Of a stretch of 64,000 nucleotides of DNA, positions 54,058 to 63,936 are shown piece by piece. The DNA lies in assembly GCF_003461955.1 (NCBI RefSeq), contig NZ_QTYB01000001.1, positions 435,155 to 499,154 on the forward strand, given 5' to 3'. Origin of the DNA: Ruminococcus sp. AM36-2AA. Its GTDB lineage: Bacteria; Bacillota; Clostridia; Lachnospirales; Lachnospiraceae. Positions within the stretch are counted from its first letter, which is position 1; each line of letters starts with the position of its first letter. The notes under the pieces are model-generated. The model saw only the letters and a program-made list of their open reading frames with translations. It was not told the DNA's origin and did not search any database. The position numbers and the translations under genes were made by a program.

Positions 54058-57000
54058 GATTCCCTCTCCTTGGCTTCTTCTGTTAATTTTCCGCTTTCTG
54101 CCCGCTGTACCGCAGTGATGCTTTCTTCCGTCTGTTCACTTTGTTCTGTCTGTTCCTGAGATGTTTCCTCCGATGATCCATCAGAAATATTTTCATCGGT
54201 TGATGGCTCCGGCTCCTCTGTTGTTCCCGGATCTTCCGGCTCCTCTGGTTTTTCCGGTTCTTCTTCCGGTATTTCTTCCGGCTGTGGATTTTCCGGAACT
54301 TCCTCGATCACTCCCGGTGTCTCCTGTTCCTCTGTTGTTCCTGCTGCTTCCACTGTATCAGCACTTCCATCCCCGGGCACCGTGATCTCGATCTCGGAAA
54401 TAGCTGCTGCCTGACGTGCTTTTGCACCATCAGAAAAGGAGTCCAGGATCCGGTATGCTTCATCTTTTCCGAGGATTCCGGTAAGTGTTTCCAGATATGT
54501 CTTATAAATGCTGTCACCGTCTTCCTGGCTGTCAGGCACAAGGATCTGATAATCTTCCGCCATACTGCTGGTGGAAAAAGCTCCAAATACCGGCGGCTGT
54601 GTTGCCTGAAGCCAGAGTTTATGCATCGCAGTGCATCCGTCAAAAGCAGACGCTCCGATCTGATTCAGACTGCCTGTCAGTATGACATTCTGCACAAAAT
54701 TACCTTTCGCATCCAATACCTGGTCAGACATCGCACTGCATCCGTAAAAAGCCCTGTCTCCAATCTGTTCCAGATTGGCATATCTTCCCAGATTCCAGCT
54801 TGTAGAGGTGCTTAAAGATGCACAGCCTGCATACGCCTCCTCACCGATCCGCTTCAGACCGTTAAACGCAGCAGCCGTACCACCTGTACGGATCAGTTTC
54901 GTACAGTCTTTGAAACAATATTTCGGATATTCTTCGATAGCTCCATAAAAACTTACATACTGGATATTATCACAGTCCATGAAGCAGCCCTCTCCCACAT
55001 GGGTCACTTTTGCGGGAACTGCCGGCTGTTTCAGGGTATCGCAGTTGGCAAAGGCATAAGCCCCGATATAAGTCAGAGAACTCATCTGAGAGGTCAGAAG
55101 TACCTTCAGGCTGACACAGTCACGGAAAGCACCATCTTCGATCACCTGCAGGGAACCTCTCGCAACAACTGTATATGCAACCGCAGCAAGAGAAGTACAG
55201 CCTGCGAAACATTCCTCACCATAGACATTTATCGCTGCACGGATCTCAATCTGCGACTCCCTGGCCAGTGACGTACAGTTTTTAAATGCGCGGGTACCGA
55301 TACGTGGGATCTGAGCGCCTGTATTGCCAAGGCTTAACGTCACAAGGCTGGTACAGTCCATAAAGGTCTCATCGCCCCATTCTGTAATATTTCCAAGAAG
55401 TCTCACCAGCTGCAGACCGGTACAGCCCTTGAAGCAACGGTCACCCAGCGCAACATTGGTTCCCTCTGCAGTATAAAATGCTGTTATTTTATCGCATCCT
55501 TCAAACGCATCCTCCGCAATACCCACGGTATCTTCCGGAAGCACATATTCTCCACTTAATTCTGTGGATGCTTTTTTCAGGACATGGCCTTCTTCTGTAT
55601 TTTCAAAAAGTACTCCCCTGATGATCTCCTGTTTCTCATTGATCTCACCCAGAACCTGAGCAGTTGTACCCTCGCCGTAAACCGGATCAAGCACTGGCTG
55701 ATATGCATTCAGATAAGTTTCCACCATCTCCGGTTTTACCCAGATATGAAGAAATTTCGGCAGTTCTTCCCGCTCTCCGAATATATTTTCACCCAGAGCG
55801 GTTACATGGTCTGCTTTGGTCTGCAGGATGGAAAGGTTCTCACAGCCTTCAAAGCAATAATCCGGGATCTGTTCCAGGTTTTCCGGAAGCCTTACGGTTG
55901 TCAGCCTTATACAGTTCTCAAAAGTACTTGCTCCCATAACTTCCAGGGTAGTCTGTTCACTGAAATCCATTGTTTCAAGGCTTGTGCACATACCGAAAGC
56001 ACGCACGCCAATTCCCTGCAGTGTTCCACTCCTTGTCATGGAATCCTGGAATACGACATCCGTCAGTGTACGACAGCCATAAAAACAGTACCGGCTGATT
56101 CCCTGAAGCGTTCCGTCCAGCACCACCCTTTTTAACATGGTGCAGTTCTCGAAACAGCTTTCTCCCATGCTGCTTAAAGTTTCCGGAAGAACCACCTCTG
56201 TAAGGCCGGAACAGCCGTAAAAAGCACTGTTACCTATCACTTCTACAGATGAAAAAATATCTGTCTTCATCATACTTCCACATCCGTAAAAAGCTTCATC
56301 TCCGATCTCCACAACACCTGGCGCAGTAACTGACTCCAGAGCAGTACAGTTATAAAAGGCACCCTTTCCAATCTTTTTCACACTATTTTCCACAATGATC
56401 TTCGGTGCATTGACACAGTTACGAAATGCATAGTCTCCGATTTCTGTAAGATTAAGACAGCCGGTAAAGTCATAATAGAACTCTCCTTTGCAGTTTTCAA
56501 AACAGGAATCTCCGATTTTCTGAAGTGCCATATCATCCTGTATATGAAATCCGTTGGGAAAATCACAGTCCTTCATTGCATTCTTATAAAGAACAGTCGT
56601 ATTCATCCATATTTTTACATGTTCTGTATAATCTGTCGGCACATTGAGAAGTGTCCATCCATCTGCAGTACTTCCATACAGGATTCCGTCATCCCATCCA
56701 AAACCTGTAAATTCATCTCCAGCTGTCAGGATCTCCACATCGGATGACGCACCGTAGGTTTCCTTCTTAAAAAGTGTTTTATTTTCAGATGCAACCATTT
56801 CCAGGCTGTTAAGATTCCCAAGGAAATCCTCTCCTGCCGTTTCTACGGATTCCGGGATCAGAAGAATTTCCAGATCATCGCATCCATAAAGGGCGCCTGA
56901 TGCAATTTCCACCGTTCCCTCCTTGATCCGAAATGCGGTCCTGTCGGTCTGATAAACCCACACCAGACGATAGGCGATATTTCCCTCTGTAAAAATCTGC

Positions 57001-59525
57001 TGATACTTCGCTCCATCCTCATAGATATAGCTGCTGTTCTCTGTATATAACAGTGCCCTGGCAGTTCCCTCTCCGTAAATAGGATCAAGAATGCTGCCCC
57101 AGGATTCCAGCATACGTTCATAATCCTCACCCGGCACATAAATCTTCAGATCCAGATTTACTTTATCAGTACCGGAAGTACCGAAAATATGGTCTGTGAT
57201 CTTCAGATCCGGATTCTGCACGGTAACCGAAACCACACGGCCTGAAAGCACCATACTGTTTTCTTTCAGTTCTTCAACATTTTCTCCCAGAATGATATCC
57301 GTAAGGAAACCACAGTCCGCAAAAACTCCTGCTCCGACTGATCTCACATTTTCCGGTACTGTATATTCTCCATGTGTCTTCTGCGGAATAGCTGCCAGAA
57401 CCCCATCTCCGTTCTTTTCAAGCAAAATTGAATGTTCACTGTCATATGTATAAAGATCCTTCTGTCCGTTTTCTGTTTCAAACACAAGATTGCCGCATTC
57501 TTTTCCAAAAGCGAACATATAATTCTTGCAGATCAGATCGTACCGGGAATCCGCAACCTTTATGGTTCCTGAAAAACCGGTTTCCCCCTTCAGCACAGGT
57601 GGATTTTCGCCTTTAAATGTGACAACAGCATCTTTTGACAGGCCATCGAAACATCCCTTTCCCAGTATTGTGACGGTTGCCGGGATTTCCACATTTTTTC
57701 TTCCTGCCGGAACTGACAACAGTGTTTTTCCGTCCCTGCTGTAAAGAATACCATCAGAAATACTGAGATCCACATGGAGTTCATCTCCGTCTGCCACCTG
57801 ATACTCCTGCAAATCCGGCAGATTCTCACTGATTGAGGAGATATCCATTTCCTGTACACCCTGTGTAATGGCAAATGTTTTCACGGATGTGTTTTTCTCA
57901 TTTAACTTTACTTTGGTAACTCCCATGGGAACTGTCAGCACAGAATCTGTACCTGTGTACTTTTCCAGGACCTGATCTGCTGTATACTGCACTGTTCCTT
58001 CATTCTCTGTCACACGGCGGATCTTATATCCATCCGGAACCTCGCTGATATAATCCACCACATTTCTGGTTAAATAATCCCAGTTTGCGACAGGATAATA
58101 GAGGTACGCTCTTTCTGTATCCATCAGGGTATTGGAAGATGTCCACCGGAATCCCTGGAGCATATTTGTAAGATAACCATCTTTATTCTCAAGAAATACA
58201 ATATTTTTGTAGTTGGCACTGATATTCTGCGCTTCATCGCTGTGAAAAGCTGTTTGGATCGCAGGATCTCCCAAGACCGCAATATACCGCTTATGTACCT
58301 CCACAAGATCTACATACTTTCCCTTCTTGGCATAATTATATGGAACTTCTGTATATTTCTTCAGAGCACTGTAAAACTCCTCTCCTTTGCTGTTTTCGAG
58401 CATTGTTCCCGGAAAATTCTGGGAATAGATCTTATTATCATTGGAATAGCTTACCATATAATTGAGTACCAGATTACTTTTCAATACGGTATAATATGCG
58501 CTTGCAGACATTCCTCTGTAAGAAAATGTAGCAAACCGTCCTCCTGCCTCAACCGTGGGAAGCGTTACACTATATCCGTCAGGGCCTCCATAATTCAGAA
58601 CTTTTTCTTTTGTTTTGCCGTCTTTTTTAAAGGTTGCTGTAACTATGCCGTCTTCTGCCTGATAAGTTTCTCCGAAAGTATAATATTCTTTTGTAATTTC
58701 CGCACTCAGCTTAACAAGTTCTCCATCTTCCGTTATTACTGTATCTTTATCCGTCTTCCACGGATTTGGAGTTGGCGTTGGCGTCGCAGGCACTGGTGTT
58801 GGTGTCTCAGGAGCCTGTGTTGGCGTTGGTGTCGCAGGTATGGGAGTGGGCTCTGCTGGAGTTGGTTCTGCCGGAGCCTGTGTTGGCGTTGGCGTTGCCG
58901 CAGGCGTTGGTGTTGAAACCGGCGCACTGGTGGGAGCTGGCGTTACCGTGGAAGTTCCTCCGGTACCTAGAGTCGGTGTAGGAGTACCTGTAACTTTGGT
59001 CTGTGAGTTTCCTCCACCACTGCCGTTTCCATCGGAGCCGTTTCCATTCCCTGCCTTGTTTACAAAACTGCCATTTCCGTTGGCGCCATTACTGTTCTGG
59101 ATCGTTTTCTCTGTGTTATCTGTATTATCGGCCTGAGAAAGTTCCACACCATTTGCAGCATTTTCATTATTCTGTGAATCTGCGGAATCATCTTGTTTCT
59201 GATCATTTGCACTATCTGCGATCCCAAAACTGCTGTTGTCCTTCAAATCTCCATTTTCCTGCTTTTTCAGCTGAAGTACCTGAAGATCGTCTCCGCTGGT
59301 TTTTTGCTTATCCTTTACATTATCACCGGCAATGTCTGTTTCTTCTCCATCACCGGCCACATAATCATATTCTTCTGATTTATAATTATTTTCGAATTTT
59401 TCGAATTTACCGGGGTTGAATACCGAATCCAGTTTTGATCCATTTACCAAAGCAGCTGCGGCAACTCCAATAACCGTAGCTCCTGTTACAGCCGTTAACG
59501 TTTTCTTTTTTGTTATTTTTTTCAT
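54054..59525 (-). CDS. Large BspA-like leucine-rich-repeat surface protein
   Basis: 1,823 residues. The N-terminus (KKITKKKTLTAVTGATVIGVAAAALVNG) is a signal anchor. Residues about 60-170 are Asn/Asp/Gly-rich, 175-255 a Thr/Pro stalk (TPTPTQAP repeats). From about 380 to 1700 come many LRR_5 (BspA/Treponema) repeats of the form IGDRAFYGCSAM, interrupted by less regular blocks. The C-terminal 100 residues are Glu/Pro/Thr-rich and acidic. There is no LPXTG sorting signal, so it is anchored by its N-terminus or released. BspA-like proteins often bind host glycoproteins or other bacteria. It sits between the hybrid kinase and MoxR genes; its ATG immediately follows the kinase stop. Confidence 0.9.
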   Translation of the reverse strand: MKKITKKKTLTAVTGATVIGVAAAALVNGSKLDSVFNPGKFEKFENNYKSEEYDYVAGDGEETDIAGDNVKDKQKTSGDDLQVLQLKKQENGDLKDNSSFGIADSANDQKQDDSADSQNNENAANGVELSQADNTDNTEKTIQNSNGANGNGSFVNKAGNGNGSDGNGSGGGNSQTKVTGTPTPTLGTGGTSTVTPAPTSAPVSTPTPAATPTPTQAPAEPTPAEPTPIPATPTPTQAPETPTPVPATPTPTPNPWKTDKDTVITEDGELVKLSAEITKEYYTFGETYQAEDGIVTATFKKDGKTKEKVLNYGGPDGYSVTLPTVEAGGRFATFSYRGMSASAYYTVLKSNLVLNYMVSYSNDNKIYSQNFPGTMLENSKGEEFYSALKKYTEVPYNYAKKGKYVDLVEVHKRYIAVLGDPAIQTAFHSDEAQNISANYKNIVFLENKDGYLTNMLQGFRWTSSNTLMDTERAYLYYPVANWDYLTRNVVDYISEVPDGYKIRRVTENEGTVQYTADQVLEKYTGTDSVLTVPMGVTKVKLNEKNTSVKTFAITQGVQEMDISSISENLPDLQEYQVADGDELHVDLSISDGILYSRDGKTLLSVPAGRKNVEIPATVTILGKGCFDGLSKDAVVTFKGENPPVLKGETGFSGTIKVADSRYDLICKNYMFAFGKECGNLVFETENGQKDLYTYDSEHSILLEKNGDGVLAAIPQKTHGEYTVPENVRSVGAGVFADCGFLTDIILGENVEELKENSMVLSGRVVSVTVQNPDLKITDHIFGTSGTDKVNLDLKIYVPGEDYERMLESWGSILDPIYGEGTARALLYTENSSYIYEDGAKYQQIFTEGNIAYRLVWVYQTDRTAFRIKEGTVEIASGALYGCDDLEILLIPESVETAGEDFLGNLNSLEMVASENKTLFKKETYGASSDVEILTAGDEFTGFGWDDGILYGSTADGWTLLNVPTDYTEHVKIWMNTTVLYKNAMKDCDFPNGFHIQDDMALQKIGDSCFENCKGEFYYDFTGCLNLTEIGDYAFRNCVNAPKIIVENSVKKIGKGAFYNCTALESVTAPGVVEIGDEAFYGCGSMMKTDIFSSVEVIGNSAFYGCSGLTEVVLPETLSSMGESCFENCTMLKRVVLDGTLQGISRYCFYGCRTLTDVVFQDSMTRSGTLQGIGVRAFGMCTSLETMDFSEQTTLEVMGASTFENCIRLTTVRLPENLEQIPDYCFEGCENLSILQTKADHVTALGENIFGEREELPKFLHIWVKPEMVETYLNAYQPVLDPVYGEGTTAQVLGEINEKQEIIRGVLFENTEEGHVLKKASTELSGEYVLPEDTVGIAEDAFEGCDKITAFYTAEGTNVALGDRCFKGCTGLQLVRLLGNITEWGDETFMDCTSLVTLSLGNTGAQIPRIGTRAFKNCTSLARESQIEIRAAINVYGEECFAGCTSLAAVAYTVVARGSLQVIEDGAFRDCVSLKVLLTSQMSSLTYIGAYAFANCDTLKQPAVPAKVTHVGEGCFMDCDNIQYVSFYGAIEEYPKYCFKDCTKLIRTGGTAAAFNGLKRIGEEAYAGCASLSTSTSWNLGRYANLEQIGDRAFYGCSAMSDQVLDAKGNFVQNVILTGSLNQIGASAFDGCTAMHKLWLQATQPPVFGAFSTSSMAEDYQILVPDSQEDGDSIYKTYLETLTGILGKDEAYRILDSFSDGAKARQAAAISEIEITVPGDGSADTVEAAGTTEEQETPGVIEEVPENPQPEEIPEEEPEKPEEPEDPGTTEEPEPSTDENISDGSSEETSQEQTEQSEQTEESITAVQRAESGKLTEEAKERES
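58757..58990 (-). repeat. Minisatellite encoding the Thr/Pro stalk
   Basis: Repeated ACACCAACG(C)C-like units encode TPTP/APTP runs inside the BspA-like gene. Such repeats change length easily and would alter stalk length between strains. Confidence 0.7.
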
Positions 59526-61247
59526 TTAATGGCTCCTTACTGCCCAAAGCTGTTCCCCGATGATCCTGCGTACTTCATCGTAATCTACCGGTTTGCTGAT
59601 ATGGCCATTCATGCCGGATTCCAGAGATTTTCTCCGGTCTTCCAGAAAAGCGTTGGCTGACATGGCAAGGATCGGAAGATCGGAATCTTCCCGTTTCATC
59701 TTCCGGATCACCCTGGTCGCTTCCCATCCGTCCATCTTCGGCATCTGGATATCCATGAGGATCACATCAAAAGTATATGGCCTACTTTCTTTAAACATTT
59801 TTACAACTTCCGCGCCATCGCAGGCTCTTGTAAGAACTGCACCTTCCATGGCCAGGATCTCCATTGCGATCTCTGCATTGATATCATTATCTTCCGCAAG
59901 AAGGATCCGGACTCCTTTCAGTGTGAATGCTTCTATCGCACGTGTCTTCGCAGGATCTTCCGCTTCCGTTATCTCCGTGCCCTCATTCTGTTCCTGCACT
60001 TCTGCTATCGGCAGGAAAAGATATACACTGAACTCGGTTCCCTTTCCCTCTTCACTTTCTACCAGAATCTGCCCGTTCATCAGACGTACCATACTGTCTG
60101 CAATGGCCATTCCAAGACCACTTCCACCATAGTTATGTGCCGTAGATGCATCCTCCTGCTCAAACGGCCGGAAGATCTTGCTGAGGAAGTCTTCTTTGAT
60201 TCCCTTTCCCGTATCACTGACACGGATCATAAAATGAAGATCATTTCCAATCCGGTCCATCTGCCGAAACAGAACCTCTACCGTTCCTCCAGGCGGAGTA
60301 AATTTATTGGCATTGGAAATGAAATTGATAATAACCTGACTGAGACGCATCTCATCACCAATCACGTATTTTACATCAAAATCCTGCATCTCGATCTTCC
60401 AGTTGATACCCTTGGCTTCTGCAGTACTGCGGAACATGGAATCCAGTTTATCAACCAGCTGTTCCAGCGAAAAGGGAATTTCTTCCAGCTGAACCTTGCC
60501 GCTTTCGATTCGGGACATATCCAGGATATCGTTGATCAGAGTCAGAAGAAAATGTGACAGATTTTCTGTTTTTGCAAGATATTCCTCTGCCGCTGCCGGC
60601 TGATTTAAATGGGTTTTCAGAAGGCTCAGCATACCCAGGATTCCATTCATCGGTGTACGGATTTCGTGAGACATCTGAGAGAGGAAGTCCGTCTTGGACT
60701 GACTTTCCTTTTGGGCAGTAATAAGTTCCCGTTCCATTTCCTGGCGTTTTTCATATTCTTCTGTAATATCCGAAAGAATCAGAAGATAACCGCCATCCTT
60801 TTCACAGTACAGGATCTGTATCTGTCCACGCCGCAGTTCTTTCTCTCCGCTTCTGTGATAATTCACTTCACTGGAAAATTCCTGTTCTTTATTCCAGGCA
60901 TTCAGCTGTTTTGCAATCTCTCTGGCTTCTTTTCGTACAATGAGACCTGTCATAAGTTCTGTATCCGTTTTCAGATCATCCGGTCGGATTCCGGTTACCA
61001 GCTCCAGATTCGGTGTCGCGTACAGCACCTTTCTGTTCTTCTCACTGACAAAAACAGAAGCTGTCTTCCGGTTGTTTTCGAAAGAGCTGTAAAATTTCTT
61101 TCCACCCCTCAGTTCTTCTCTGGCCTTTCTCGCCGCCTTCTTTTCTCTTCGGTAGAGATTCCAGAAAACAGCTGCCAGGATCATCACGCCCCACAGTACG
61201 ATCATATAGATCAGATTGTTTTCAGTGTATTCCAGTATTGTTCTCAT
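59526..61247 (-). CDS. Hybrid sensor histidine kinase with receiver domain
   Basis: About 573 residues from ATG 61247; a GTG at 61274 is in frame but lacks a ribosome site. One membrane helix (about 12-30), a PAS-like domain (about 60-170), HisKA with the phospho-accepting His in MSHEIRTPMNG, HATPase_c (NFISNANKFTP, SDTGKGI, YGGSGLGMAI), then a receiver domain with VILMDIQMPKMDGW carrying the phospho-acceptor Asp and the switch Lys in HISKPVD. There is no DNA-binding output, so the phosphate must pass to a separate partner. It heads the operon with the BspA-like, MoxR, DUF58 and transglutaminase-fold genes. Confidence 0.9.
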   Translation of the reverse strand: MRTILEYTENNLIYMIVLWGVMILAAVFWNLYRREKKAARKAREELRGGKKFYSSFENNRKTASVFVSEKNRKVLYATPNLELVTGIRPDDLKTDTELMTGLIVRKEAREIAKQLNAWNKEQEFSSEVNYHRSGEKELRRGQIQILYCEKDGGYLLILSDITEEYEKRQEMERELITAQKESQSKTDFLSQMSHEIRTPMNGILGMLSLLKTHLNQPAAAEEYLAKTENLSHFLLTLINDILDMSRIESGKVQLEEIPFSLEQLVDKLDSMFRSTAEAKGINWKIEMQDFDVKYVIGDEMRLSQVIINFISNANKFTPPGGTVEVLFRQMDRIGNDLHFMIRVSDTGKGIKEDFLSKIFRPFEQEDASTAHNYGGSGLGMAIADSMVRLMNGQILVESEEGKGTEFSVYLFLPIAEVQEQNEGTEITEAEDPAKTRAIEAFTLKGVRILLAEDNDINAEIAMEILAMEGAVLTRACDGAEVVKMFKESRPYTFDVILMDIQMPKMDGWEATRVIRKMKREDSDLPILAMSANAFLEDRRKSLESGMNGHISKPVDYDEVRRIIGEQLWAVRSH

Positions 61248-61309
61248 ACAGTTTCTGCCCCGCCTCTTTTTCACTTTTATTGTTTTTTAAAATAAACCTA
61301 TTTTGTACA

Positions 61310-61338
61310 ATTATACTCTTCTCTAATATAAAAAGCAA
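61310..61338 (-). promoter_or_regulatory. Promoter of the kinase-BspA-MoxR operon
   Basis: TATAAT (minus strand, 61315-61310), 17 bp, TTGCTT (61338-61333). It is consensus at the -10 and weak at the -35, which suits a regulated promoter. Confidence 0.6.
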
Positions 61339-61342
61339 AAAA

Positions 61343-61398
61343 AACAGGCACAAAATCGACATTATTTTTCTCTTCGTCGATTCTTCGCCTGTTTTTGG
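61343..61398 (-). terminator. Nested-stem terminator downstream of thrH
   Basis: AACAGGC...GCCTGTT encloses AATCGAC...GTCGATT on the minus strand, then eight Ts. It separates the thrH transcript from the kinase promoter. Confidence 0.75.
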
Positions 61399-61560
61399 AT
61401 CAAGCGGATATTCGCAATCCGCTTCGCTACGTAGCTCTACACCAAATAACTGCTCCGCAGTTTATCAGGAGGAGCTTGCACTCCTCCTGATACAAGCAAG
61501 TCCCCACCCACTGCTTATTGCTTTTCGCAACCCCGCAGGGGACTTACTTGATTTGGTTAA
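61399..61560. repeat. Cluster of short palindromes (possible interspersed repeat)
   Basis: GCGGAT/ATCCGC (61404-61422), CTGC-TCC-GCAG (61450-61460), a perfect 11-bp stem ATCAGGAGGAG with its complement (61464-61491), and an AAGTCCCC...GGGGACTT pair (about 61497-61553) follow one another without gaps. No gene is supported here. Confidence 0.65.
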
Positions 61561-61577
61561 ATGAGTTATTCTGAATA

Positions 61578-62186
61578 TTATTTCATTGCATCTCTGATCG
61601 CGGCAAGCAGTTCATCATACTCCTCATAGGCCGGAATTTCCGGATGATCTGCACGAATCTGCTCTGTACTGCGGAAAAGAAATCCCGCTTTACTTGCCTG
61701 GATCATTCCAAGATCATTGTAGGAATCTCCGCTCGCAATGGTGTCAAATCCCATAGACTGCAGTGCTTTTACAGTCGTAAGCTTGGATTTCTCACAGCGC
61801 ATCTTAAATCCTGTGATCTCTCCGTTCTCTGCCACTTCCAGAGTGTTACAGAAAAGTGTGGGACGGCCAAGTTTCTCCATCAGGGGAGTTGCAAACTGTG
61901 TAAAAGTATCACTGATCAGGATCACCTGGGAAAAAGATCTCAGCTCATCCAGGAATTCCTTTGCTCCCGGGAGAGGATCGATCTTTGCGATGGTCTCCTG
62001 GATCTCTTTCAGACCAAGGCCATGCTCTTTCAGGATGCCAAGTCGCCAGTTCATCAGTTTATCGTAATCCGGCTCATCACGGGTTGTTCTCTTAAGCTCC
62101 GGGATTCCGCTTGCCTCTGCAAATGCGATCCAGATTTCCGGTACCAGTACACCTTCTACGTCCAGACATGTAATATACATTTTCAT
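61578..62186 (-). CDS. thrH: ThrH-type HAD phosphatase (phosphoserine phosphatase / homoserine kinase-like)
   Basis: 202 residues. Motif I CLDVEGVLVPEIWI, motif II LISDTF, motif III near EKSKLTTVKAL (catalytic Lys) and motif IV SGDSYNDLGM are in order, with the small cap of ThrH proteins. In the known ThrH enzyme the activities are phosphoserine phosphatase and phosphoserine:homoserine phosphotransfer. It lies between the AGCS symporter and the kinase operon on the same strand. It completes serine synthesis or links serine and threonine metabolism. Confidence 0.9.
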   Translation of the reverse strand: MKMYITCLDVEGVLVPEIWIAFAEASGIPELKRTTRDEPDYDKLMNWRLGILKEHGLGLKEIQETIAKIDPLPGAKEFLDELRSFSQVILISDTFTQFATPLMEKLGRPTLFCNTLEVAENGEITGFKMRCEKSKLTTVKALQSMGFDTIASGDSYNDLGMIQASKAGFLFRSTEQIRADHPEIPAYEEYDELLAAIRDAMK

Positions 62187-62406
62187 ATCCTCCTCTTCAT
62201 CCAGCTGATCGCTGGTATTTCACAGAGCCTGATCTATGTCTTATCCACATTACATATACACAACGTATATATGCATAGCCATCAGAACTCTTTATTCTTT
62301 TATCGCTTTACTTTGATATATTACCATATAGTTTCCGGGTCTGTAAACAGTTTTCTGGCGGACCATGACATTTTTCTGTCACAGTCCGCCGGACTTTTTA
62401 TCTGTT
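62187..62406. other. Intergenic region between symporter and thrH
   Basis: It holds a 7+5-bp hairpin (GGCGGAC..TGACA with TGTCA..GTCCGCC, 62357-62390) beyond the symporter stop. The hairpin lacks a T-run in the symporter's direction. The rest shows nothing distinctive. Confidence 0.5.
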
Positions 62407-63798
62407 TTATTTTTTCTTTTTCTCTGCTTCGTAAATCTTCAGTTCTTTCAGTGCTTTTTCCCCAAGAGGATATAACATGAAAATATTAAAGATCGTCATC
62501 AGACCAATTCCCACATCTCCCAGATCCCACACAAATGTATAGGCTGCGATCCCGCCGATAAACAGCATCACAAGGGCCAGTACTTTATACCCTGTCTGGG
62601 ATGCCCAGTTGTCACCGAAAAGATAGGCCACATTGCCTCTTGCATAAAACAGGATTCCCAGGAATGTGGAAAAGCTGAACATAAAAAGCGTTGCCGCAAT
62701 AAAGATCACTCCAAACTGTCCCAGGTGATAATGCATGGCTGTCTGAAGAAGTTCCATTCCGGCAAGTCCCTGGACCAGACCTTCCGGGGCCAGAAGCATG
62801 ATCATAGCTGTACAGCTGCAGATCACGATCGTATCCACAAATACACCCAGGGCCTGGACAAATCCGGCTTTTACCGGACTGTCACATTCTGCTGCCGCTG
62901 CTGCACAGGGAGCGGAGCCGCTTCCCGCCTCATTGGAAAAAAGGCCTCTTTTTACTCCGTTCATCAGCACGACGCCAAATCCGCCGGCAACAGCCTGACG
63001 AAATCCGAAAGCTTCTTCAAAAATCCGCTTAAATACTCCCGGCATACTTCCGAGATTTGTAAATATAATAAACAGCGTGATCACAAAATAAAGCACTGCC
63101 ATCACCGGCACCAGAATATCCAGAACTTTAACCGTTGCATTCTTCCGAAGCACGATCACAGCTGCGATCACTACCAGCACGATGGTAGTATACATCGGCG
63201 GAATATCAAAAGCATTTTTGAAAGACGCCGTGACGGAATTGCTGATAACCTGACTGATCCCACACCAGCAGATCAAGCCGGAAATAGCAAACAGAACGGA
63301 AAGCAGAACCTTTTTTCGTTTTCTGCCCTGTTTTTCTTCCCAGTAACGGTGGATATAGTAGGCAGGACCGCCCCTGTAGCCACCATAAAGAGGATCCTTT
63401 TCTTTATAGAGCTGTGCCAGGGTTGCTTCGATAAAAGCAGTGGAGGAACCGATCAGCGCCGTGATCCACATCCAGAATACCGCTCCTGCACCTCCTGCCG
63501 AGATCGCAGCTACCACACCGACCAGGTTTCCCATTCCCACACGGGTAGCTGTAGACACAATCAGCGTCTGAAATGCTGAAAGATTATTTTTGTCACTTTT
63601 CTTTTCTGACAGGGCTCGTACCATATCCGGAAAAAGACGGATCGGCAGAAGCTTTGTCCTGATGGTAAAATAGATACCGGTCGGAATCAGAAGCAGGATC
63701 AGAAGTGAGATTCCCAGCGTACTTCCTCCCGGAAGCGGGATCCTTATCAGATCTCCCCACAGAAATGTATAGACCTTTTCAATCATTGTTACTATCAT
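62407..63798 (-). CDS. AGCS-family alanine/glycine:cation symporter
   Basis: About 463 residues from ATG 63798 (AAAGGAA upstream; the in-frame TTG at 63819 is less likely). Eleven or so membrane helices. Family motifs: IPTGIYFTIRTKLLPI, ATRVGMGNLVGVVAAISAGGAGAVFWMW (substrate and sodium site), NGVKRGLFSNEAGSGSAP and ARGNVAYLFGDNW. It imports alanine or glycine with sodium. It is monocistronic by position, with a strong promoter upstream. Confidence 0.94.
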   Translation of the reverse strand: MIVTMIEKVYTFLWGDLIRIPLPGGSTLGISLLILLLIPTGIYFTIRTKLLPIRLFPDMVRALSEKKSDKNNLSAFQTLIVSTATRVGMGNLVGVVAAISAGGAGAVFWMWITALIGSSTAFIEATLAQLYKEKDPLYGGYRGGPAYYIHRYWEEKQGRKRKKVLLSVLFAISGLICWCGISQVISNSVTASFKNAFDIPPMYTTIVLVVIAAVIVLRKNATVKVLDILVPVMAVLYFVITLFIIFTNLGSMPGVFKRIFEEAFGFRQAVAGGFGVVLMNGVKRGLFSNEAGSGSAPCAAAAAECDSPVKAGFVQALGVFVDTIVICSCTAMIMLLAPEGLVQGLAGMELLQTAMHYHLGQFGVIFIAATLFMFSFSTFLGILFYARGNVAYLFGDNWASQTGYKVLALVMLFIGGIAAYTFVWDLGDVGIGLMTIFNIFMLYPLGEKALKELKIYEAEKKKK

Positions 63799-63907
63799 GT
63801 TACTGTTTCCTTTCCCCAATCACCCCATGTGATCGTTTTGTTCTCTTTTTCTGCCCGTTGTTTGTATTTATTTCTGCAACGTTTTAAACGGGCAAAGCGT
63901 ATCTTTT

Positions 63908-63936
63908 ATTATAATAGCTTTCTGTTTGTATGTAAA
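63908..63936 (-). promoter_or_regulatory. Promoter of the AGCS symporter gene
   Basis: On the minus strand TTTACA (63936-63931), 17 bp, TATAAT (63913-63908). It gives a leader of about 100 bases containing a CCCG/CGGG hairpin around 63857-63894. Confidence 0.8.

Noticed and set aside
58242..59419. Plus-strand frames rich in Val/Gly/Ala or His/Arg
   Set aside because: They are antisense to the Thr/Pro stalk and N-terminus of the BspA-like gene; repeats produce long open frames on both strands.
62357..62390. Terminator of the AGCS symporter gene
   Set aside because: The hairpin is clear but, in the direction of that gene, it is followed by AGAAAAC and not by Ts.
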